In this document: positions 1 to 4,255 of the stretch, piece after piece | Position numbering within the stretch: the stretch's first letter is position 1 | How the letters are laid out: each line of letters opens with the position of its first letter | DNA from: Synergistaceae bacterium | GTDB taxonomy: Bacteria; Synergistota; Synergistia; Synergistales; Aminobacteriaceae | DNA: 6,580 bases | NCBI GenBank assembly: GCA_009776565.1 | Contig: WRNQ01000030.1 | Coordinates: 837-7,416 of the forward strand | Direction: 5' to 3' | The notes under the pieces: generated by a model | The model's database searches: none | What the model was told of the DNA's origin: nothing | What the model saw: the letters and a program-made list of their open reading frames with translations, nothing else | Translations under genes and position numbers: made by a program

Positions 1-1
1 T

Positions 2-1201
2 TCATGGCCCGAAGTAAGTGTTTTGTGGCAGCGCGAGCAGCTTGGAACGGGTCATGCAGTTCAGGTAACCCGCGAATGGTGGCGCCAGTACGAGCACATT
101 CTTGTTTTAAATGGCGACCTTCCGATGCTTACCCCACAAACCATTCAATCTCTAATAGATGAACATATAAATTCATCTTCTGACTGTACTCTGCTTAGTT
201 TTATCGCAAGTAATCCGGGAAGTTATGGGCGCGTCATACGGAACAAAGATAATCAAAAAGTTTCGATTGTTGAATTCAGGGATGCCAGCGAAGAAGAACG
301 CAAAATAAATGAAGTAAACGCAGGAGTTTATGTGTTCCGCGTTTCAAAATTGATTAAAGTCATAGATAACCTGTCAAACGACAATGCGCAAGGCGAGTAT
401 TACCTGCCTGATGTGATATCTCTCATGGGAAAATATGAACACGAAAAAATGAAGACGCTTGCTTTTACCGCAGATGAAGAGGAGCTTCAGGGAGTGAATC
501 ATCCGTCCGAACTTGCCGGCCTGACCCGCAAGATAATAAGGCGGATAAATTCATATTGGATGTCGCAAGGGGTGCGGATGGCCGACCCTGATACGATTAT
601 AATAAGCCCGAAGGCGGAATTGGAAGAGGATGTAGTTCTGGCGCCTTCCGTTCATATATTGGGAGAAAGCTTTATTGGGAAAGGGAGCAAAATAGGAGCA
701 TGGTCATCTCTTTCAAATGTCAAAACCGGTCGGGACGTCACGCTTGTCTCAAACGTAATAGCGGAGGACAGCGTATTTGAAGACGGGGCAATGGCGGGAC
801 CGTTCGCTTATATCAGGGGCGAATCTGAAATATGCGAAAAAGCTTACGTCGGGAAATTTGTTGAGGTCAAAAAAAGCCGGGTTGGCAAAAACAGCAAAGT
901 GCCTCACCTGTCGTACATAGGGGACACCACGATTGGAAGTGACTCTAACATAGGAGCTGGAACAATTACATGCAACTATGACGGGTTTAAAAAATCACGG
1001 ACAATTATTGGCGACCGAGCGCTGATTGGCAGCGATACTATGTTTATAGCGCCTGTTACAATAGGCGACGATACGGTTACAGGCGCCGGTTCAACTATTA
1101 CCAGGGATGTCCCTGATGGAGCTCTTGCTGTGGCGCGAACTAAACAGGTAAATATTGAAGGATGGACTAATAAAAAACGTGAAGAAGGGGGTGGACATTA
1201 G
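2..1201 (+). CDS. glmU: Bifunctional GlmU: N-acetylglucosamine-1-phosphate uridylyltransferase / glucosamine-1-phosphate acetyltransferase (5' partial)
   Basis: GlmU acetylates glucosamine-1-phosphate and then joins it to UTP to give UDP-GlcNAc, the cytoplasmic precursor of peptidoglycan and lipopolysaccharide. The reading frame is open from base 2. The TTG at 23 is an internal Leu codon, because residues before it (VLWQREQLGTGHA) align with the E. coli uridylyltransferase domain near Gln76. About 66 N-terminal residues, including the GxGTRM nucleotide loop, therefore lie outside the window. Counting from base 23, visible uridylyltransferase marks are NGDLPM (30-35), YGR, VEFRDA, EVNAG and GVNHP. 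A helical linker follows (about 165-185), then a left-handed beta helix of hexapeptide repeats. GPFAYIR, VGKFVEVKK and PHLSYIGD (likely catalytic His at 295) mark the acetyltransferase site, followed by GAGTITCNYDG. The end matches full-length GlmU. The usual RPG after GPFA is RGE here, but the Arg is kept. The gene leads into prs with a 2-bp gap. Confidence 0.97.
   Translation, partial: SWPEVSVLWQREQLGTGHAVQVTREWWRQYEHILVLNGDLPMLTPQTIQSLIDEHINSSSDCTLLSFIASNPGSYGRVIRNKDNQKVSIVEFRDASEEERKINEVNAGVYVFRVSKLIKVIDNLSNDNAQGEYYLPDVISLMGKYEHEKMKTLAFTADEEELQGVNHPSELAGLTRKIIRRINSYWMSQGVRMADPDTIIISPKAELEEDVVLAPSVHILGESFIGKGSKIGAWSSLSNVKTGRDVTLVSNVIAEDSVFEDGAMAGPFAYIRGESEICEKAYVGKFVEVKKSRVGKNSKVPHLSYIGDTTIGSDSNIGAGTITCNYDGFKKSRTIIGDRALIGSDTMFIAPVTIGDDTVTGAGSTITRDVPDGALAVARTKQVNIEGWTNKKREEGGGH
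1186..1194 (+). promoter_or_regulatory. Shine-Dalgarno site for prs, inside the end of glmU
   Basis: A purine-rich AAGGGGGTG stretch lies 9 bases before the prs ATG and overlaps the last codons of glmU (the Gly-Gly-Gly before His-stop). It supports the prs start at 1204. It also means ribosomes finishing glmU pass directly over the prs initiation region, which suggests coupled translation. Confidence 0.7.
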
Positions 1202-1203
1202 AT

Positions 1204-2172
1204 ATGAGTGATACTGGAGAGATTAAGATTTTTTCGGGCTCCGCGCATCATGATTTTGCGAAACGAGTTTGCAGCGAGTTAGGAATAAGGCTTTCAGCTT
1301 CAAAGCAGTACCGGTTTTCAGACGGTGAAATTGGTCTTTCAATAGAAGAGAGCGTAAGAGGCTGTGATGTCTATGTAATACAACCCACATCTTCCCCCGC
1401 TAATGATAACCTCATGGAACTTCTTATTATGATCGACGCTCTGAAACGAGCTTCAGCGTCACGCATAAATGCAGTAATACCGTATTTCGGATACGCAAGG
1501 CAGGACAGAAAAAGCAAACCAAGAGAGGCAATAACATCAAAACTTGTGGCAAATTTAATAACCGAAAGCGGAACTCACAGGGTTATAACGGCAGATCTTC
1601 ATGCCGGACAAATTCAGGGATTTTTTGATATCCCGGTCGACCATCTAACGGGAATGCCGTTACTGGCTTCATATTTCCATGAGCAGTTGGAAAACGAAAT
1701 CAATAATAACAATATTGTCGTTGTATCACCTGACGTTGGGGGAGTTGTGCGAGCGCGGAAATTTGCGGTAACGCTTAACGCCGACCTTGCAATAGTTGAT
1801 AAAAGACGCTCGTATGAGGTTACTAACTATTGTGAACTAATGGAAATAATCGGAAACGTCAAAAATAAAACTGCAATACTTGTAGATGATATTATTGACA
1901 CAGCGGGCACCCTCTGCAACGCAGCCAAAGGAATTATGGAACGAGGCGCAAAACGCGTTCTTGCATGCGCCACGCATGGAGTGCTATCCGGCCCTGCCAT
2001 AGAAAGACTGAAGAATTCTGCAATTGATAAAGTAATCATTACCGACACTATTCCGCTTCACGAGTCACAATTGTGCGAAAAAATAAATCAGCTCTCCATA
2101 GCTCCGCTTTTCGCTGAAGCTGTTATACGTGTTCATAGTGAAAGATCAATAAGTAACTTATTTGAAAAATAA
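1204..2172 (+). CDS. prs: Ribose-phosphate pyrophosphokinase (PRPP synthetase, class I)
   Basis: Prs transfers pyrophosphate from ATP to ribose-5-phosphate, giving PRPP for purine, pyrimidine, NAD, His and Trp synthesis in the cytoplasm. The 322-residue length fits class I bacterial enzymes. Visible in order are FSDGEI (38-43), NDNLMELLIMIDALKRASA (68-86), the flexible loop YFGYARQDRKSKPREAIT (94-111), DLHAGQIQGFFDIP (131-144), SPDVGGVVRARK (175-186), the catalytic-loop DKRR (199-202, Lys200 and Arg202) and the PRPP-binding loop VDDIIDTAGT (227-236). The end, LFAEAVIRVHSERSISNLF, is typical and closer to the Bacillus form than to that of E. coli. Two positions are unusual: Ser203 where Pro normally follows DKRR, and THG (258-260 region) where most class I enzymes have THP. 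All recognised catalytic residues remain, so the enzyme should be active. It is the second gene of the operon. Confidence 0.97.
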   Translation: MSDTGEIKIFSGSAHHDFAKRVCSELGIRLSASKQYRFSDGEIGLSIEESVRGCDVYVIQPTSSPANDNLMELLIMIDALKRASASRINAVIPYFGYARQDRKSKPREAITSKLVANLITESGTHRVITADLHAGQIQGFFDIPVDHLTGMPLLASYFHEQLENEINNNNIVVVSPDVGGVVRARKFAVTLNADLAIVDKRRSYEVTNYCELMEIIGNVKNKTAILVDDIIDTAGTLCNAAKGIMERGAKRVLACATHGVLSGPAIERLKNSAIDKVIITDTIPLHESQLCEKINQLSIAPLFAEAVIRVHSERSISNLFEK

Positions 2173-2181
2173 TATTAAAGT

Positions 2182-2188
2182 AAAGGAG
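2182..2188 (+). promoter_or_regulatory. Shine-Dalgarno site for rplY
   Basis: AAAGGAG lies 8 bases before the ATG at 2197, a near-perfect match to the anti-Shine-Dalgarno sequence at ideal spacing. It is the strongest visible ribosome binding site in the operon and fits a highly expressed ribosomal protein. It fixes the rplY start. Confidence 0.8.
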
Positions 2189-2196
2189 TAGTTTTA

Positions 2197-2841
2197 ATGT
2201 CTGAGTTAGTAACGATAGTGATGGAACGCAGAGAAAAGTCTTCCCCAAAAGAATTGCGCGCTATGCGCATAGCAGGGTTTGTCCCCTGTATATACTATGG
2301 GCCTGAATTAAAGGAAGCAATAATGGGTAAGGTAGATTTCCTGCAAATAACGAAGCTTCTTAGAAGCGCGCATTGGGAAACAATGAAAATAAATCTCCAG
2401 CTTCCTGATGGCAACGAAGAAATGTGTCTCATACGTGAAGTACAGCGAAATGTGATTACCGGTAAAATAAGCCATGTTGACTTCATGAGGCTTATTCGCG
2501 GGCGTAAGTTAACTGTTAATGTTCCTGTTGTGATTATAGGTCAGGAAAAATCGCCTGGAATAAAGGATGGTGGGATAGTAGATCATATTAAAGACCTCGA
2601 AATAGAAACTACCCCAGTCAACATGCCTGAATCAATAGTTGTTGATGTTTCAGCTCTTGGAATAAACGATATGATACATGTAAAGGATATTCCCGTAGAA
2701 GATTACGCGATAATATCAGATCCCGGCGAAGTTGTTGTATCAATCCTTGCGCCGCGGGGTGAGGTTGAGGAAGTCTCAAAAGATGCACAGAAGGACGTTG
2801 AAGTTTCGGTAAAAGGCAAAGCAGCGAAGGGAGAAGCTTAA
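2197..2841 (+). CDS. rplY: Large ribosomal subunit protein bL25, long CTC form
   Basis: bL25 binds 5S rRNA in the central protuberance of the 50S subunit. In Bacillus the same long form (Ctc) is a general-stress protein. At 214 residues this is the two-domain CTC type rather than the roughly 95-residue E. coli RplY. The N-terminal L25 domain (about 5-92) starts with RREKSSPKELRAMRIAGFVPCIYYG, a divergent version of the usual basic Arg/Gly-rich start. It ends with REVQRNVITGKISHVDFMRL (80-99), which is very characteristic. The C-terminal beta domain (about 100-187) has VNVPVVIIGQEKSPGIKDGGI, LEIETTPVNMPESIVVDVS and GDxxHVKDIPV-like segments. A charged tail (188-214) of Lys, Glu and Ala follows and is probably disordered. 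The gene sits between prs and pth, as ctc does in Bacillus. The family assignment is firm; a stress role is only inferred by analogy. Confidence 0.95.
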   Translation: MSELVTIVMERREKSSPKELRAMRIAGFVPCIYYGPELKEAIMGKVDFLQITKLLRSAHWETMKINLQLPDGNEEMCLIREVQRNVITGKISHVDFMRLIRGRKLTVNVPVVIIGQEKSPGIKDGGIVDHIKDLEIETTPVNMPESIVVDVSALGINDMIHVKDIPVEDYAIISDPGEVVVSILAPRGEVEEVSKDAQKDVEVSVKGKAAKGEA

Positions 2842-2853
2842 TTACAATAAATA

Positions 2854-3426
2854 ATGAGACTCATAATCGGTCTCGGTAATCCCGGTTACGAATATGTATA
2901 CTCTCGTCATAATATAGGATGGCTTGTTATTGACCATATATTATCACGTAAGAATGTCGGTTTGCCTTCAAAGAAATTTGGGGGCGAATTCTGGTTGACC
3001 GGCTCTTCTGGCGGGTTAGCTCTGTTGAAGCCTCACACATGGATGAATTTAAGCGGCATATCCGTGCGTGAGGTTTTTAATTTTTATAAAATGAACACAG
3101 AAGACATACTCATAGTATGCGATGATGTTGCTTTGCCTTTTGGCAAGCTACGCATAAGAACCAAAGGTTCTGCAGGCGGACATAACGGACTGGCGTCAAT
3201 TATTGGCGCCCTCGGAACGCTTGAAGTCCCGAGGCTTCGGGTTGGCGTTGGAAATAAACCTGACGGCGGGATTATGAGAAATTGGGTCTTGGGACATTTT
3301 CCGGACGACGAAAAAGACGAGTTGCCGGCGCTCTTAGATAAAGCGGCGGAAGCAGCCTTTATCTGGGCGGATGAAGGAATAGAAACAGCAATGAACGTAA
3401 CCAATGTCAAAAACAGAGGGCACTGA
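2854..3426 (+). CDS. pth: Peptidyl-tRNA hydrolase
   Basis: Pth cleaves the ester bond of peptidyl-tRNAs that drop off the ribosome, freeing tRNA for reuse; it is a cytoplasmic monomer. At 190 residues it has the normal bacterial length. Family motifs are GLGNPGYEY (6-14), SRHNIGW (17-23) with catalytic His19, KPHTWMNLSG (59-68) with Asn65, IVCDDVALPFGKLRIR (87-102) with Asp90, and GSAGGHNGLASI (105-116) with Asn111. RLRVGVG and the VLGHF segment (145-149) follow. The start is well constrained: an in-frame TAA at 2848-2850 leaves only the ATG at 2854. No Shine-Dalgarno site lies at normal spacing. The nearest, AAGGGAG at 2827-2833, is 20 bases away, so initiation is probably coupled to rplY termination 12 bases upstream. 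It is the last gene of the operon and ends 33 bp from a convergent gene. Confidence 0.97.
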   Translation: MRLIIGLGNPGYEYVYSRHNIGWLVIDHILSRKNVGLPSKKFGGEFWLTGSSGGLALLKPHTWMNLSGISVREVFNFYKMNTEDILIVCDDVALPFGKLRIRTKGSAGGHNGLASIIGALGTLEVPRLRVGVGNKPDGGIMRNWVLGHFPDDEKDELPALLDKAAEAAFIWADEGIETAMNVTNVKNRGH

Positions 3427-3459
3427 AAAACTACTTTTTTGAAGTCTATAAATTACGAC

Positions 3460-4185
3460 CTAATAATCCTCCGATTCGAATTTCAGGCGAAACAGAGCTT
3501 CCCTTTGTCGTTGAAGGAGGGCAAAGCGATATTCTAAAAGCTGTAAATCCAGCTCCATTATTTCCGTTTGGTCCCAACCAAGGTCCTTAGCAAACTTTAC
3601 TGCTCCCTCGCGATAAGTTTCCCAGGCTTTTTCCGCTCTGTAAAGCCTGGGGCGTAAACGTTCTTCAGTCCAGGCGTTGACGCGGTATTGAGCCTCTTTG
3701 ATTTCCACGAGAAGCATTTTTACAAGCGCCTCGCTATAACGTGGCGCAGAGTCTGTTTTGTCGCGGAATTTCCTTATTTGCTCCATACGAAAATCCAGCG
3801 CGAACAACATGTTTTGTTGATAAAGGTTTTCGTATTTGCTCGTCGGTTTTTCCCGCAGCCAAACATTCGTAGGTCTGAAAGCCATCGCTTCGGTGCGGAA
3901 ATAAACTATCCAGTCCATATGGCTATAGTCGAACAATACCTGCACAACGGGCGTGAGCTTCTTTGCGAATTCGTCAGCCAGAATATCAAGTTCATTTTCA
4001 AGTTTGTGAAAATCATTTTCGAAAACCGCGTTCCATTCCAGAACTCTCGCGTCGGTTGATGCCAGAGGGTAATTTCTCTCTCCCGCAGACACAGGTGCAG
4101 GAAGCAATAAAGTAGAAAGCGCAAACAAAACAAAAACAGATAAAAATAAAAATCTTGTAAAGCAAACATTGATAAAAGGCCGCAT
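3460..4185 (-). CDS. Exported helical protein of unknown function
   Basis: I do not recognise this 241-residue protein. It begins with a clear signal peptide: Arg2 and Arg11, a hydrophobic core (12-29), and a PVSA site predicting cleavage after Ala34. The mature part has no cysteine, so it is neither a lipoprotein nor disulfide-linked. It looks almost wholly alpha-helical, with long amphipathic stretches at about 52-85, 117-143, 150-200 and 205-237, rich in Glu, Arg, Leu and aromatics. RAEKAWETYREG (183-194) faintly recalls the AQRAWxxYRD motif of LprI/DUF1311 lysozyme-inhibitor-like proteins, but the family's cysteines are absent, so I do not assign it. AAAGGA (4193-4198) lies 7 bases before the ATG and supports this start. 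It follows the carboxypeptidase gene on the same strand after 70 bp that contain a strong hairpin. The likely location is periplasmic or extracellular. Confidence 0.8.
   Translation of the reverse strand: MRPFINVCFTRFLFLSVFVLFALSTLLLPAPVSAGERNYPLASTDARVLEWNAVFENDFHKLENELDILADEFAKKLTPVVQVLFDYSHMDWIVYFRTEAMAFRPTNVWLREKPTSKYENLYQQNMLFALDFRMEQIRKFRDKTDSAPRYSEALVKMLLVEIKEAQYRVNAWTEERLRPRLYRAEKAWETYREGAVKFAKDLGWDQTEIMELDLQLLEYRFALLQRQREALFRLKFESEDY
3621..3651. repeat. Perfect 10-bp inverted repeat inside the helical-protein gene
   Basis: CCCAGGCTTT (3621-3630) and AAAGCCTGGG (3642-3651) are exact reverse complements separated by 11 bases. They lie within codons 179-188 of the exported helical protein (PRLYRAEKAW). 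No T tract follows on either strand, so it does not look like a standard intrinsic terminator. It could form an mRNA hairpin, or be chance within coding sequence. Confidence 0.5.
4084..4185 (-). other. Sec-type signal peptide of the helical protein
   Basis: Residues 1-34 have a short basic start (MRPFINVCFTR), an uninterrupted Leu/Phe/Val core and a PAPVSA cleavage region with small residues at -3 (Val) and -1 (Ala). Cys8 lies before the core and is not in a lipobox, so signal peptidase I processing is expected. Confidence 0.8.
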
Positions 4186-4192
4186 TTTATAT

Positions 4193-4198
4193 TCCTTT
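4193..4198 (-). promoter_or_regulatory. Shine-Dalgarno site for the helical protein gene
   Basis: Read on the minus strand, AAAGGA is followed by 7 bases and then the ATG at 4185. It decides the start in favour of the product with a complete signal peptide. No convincing -35/-10 pair lies between the upstream hairpin and this site. Confidence 0.7.
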
Positions 4199-4211
4199 CG
4201 TACAATATATT

Positions 4212-4241
4212 AACAAGGCGGCCAAAAGCGGCCGCCTTGTT
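4212..4241 (-). terminator. Strong GC-rich hairpin downstream of the carboxypeptidase, probable terminator or processing stem
   Basis: AACAAGGCGGCC (4212-4223) and GGCCGCCTTGTT (4230-4241) are perfect 12-bp inverted repeats around a 6-base loop. The stem starts 15 bases past the carboxypeptidase stop. On the minus strand it is followed by an AT-rich run (TTAATATATTGTA) rather than a pure T tract, so it is an imperfect intrinsic terminator. It ends 26 bases before the next gene's start, leaving too little room for a complete promoter beyond it. It may therefore act as a partial terminator, or protect the upstream mRNA end. Confidence 0.65.
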
Positions 4242-4255
4242 GTTAAATTAAATAT

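Noticed and set aside
23..25. TTG at 23 as the start codon of glmU
   Set aside because: The frame is open to base 2 and the upstream residues align with GlmU. The nucleotide-binding N-terminus is missing, so the gene simply enters from outside the window.
2260..2273. Perfect 14-bp palindrome GCTATGCGCATAGC early in rplY
   Set aside because: It has no loop, lies in coding sequence, and a palindrome of this length is expected about 0.4 times by chance in a window this size. No second copy was seen.
3129..3147. Small hairpin TTGCC/GGCAA with a T4 loop inside pth
   Set aside because: The stem is short, it is intragenic, and no T tract follows; it is explained by coding sequence.
3426..3440. A5-CTAC-T6 symmetry after pth as an intrinsic terminator
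   Set aside because: A stem of only five A-T pairs is too weak to act as an intrinsic terminator.
3688..4059. Plus-strand 123-codon open frame within the helical-protein gene
   Set aside because: It is antisense to a gene with a signal peptide and a good Shine-Dalgarno site, has no recognisable motif, and looks like a shadow of that gene.
3906..4205. Minus-strand 99-codon frame with a hydrophobic Phe/Leu/Cys-rich start
   Set aside because: It is the shifted reading of the signal-peptide region of the helical protein. Its hydrophobicity comes from the T-rich codons there, and its start lies before the Shine-Dalgarno site.
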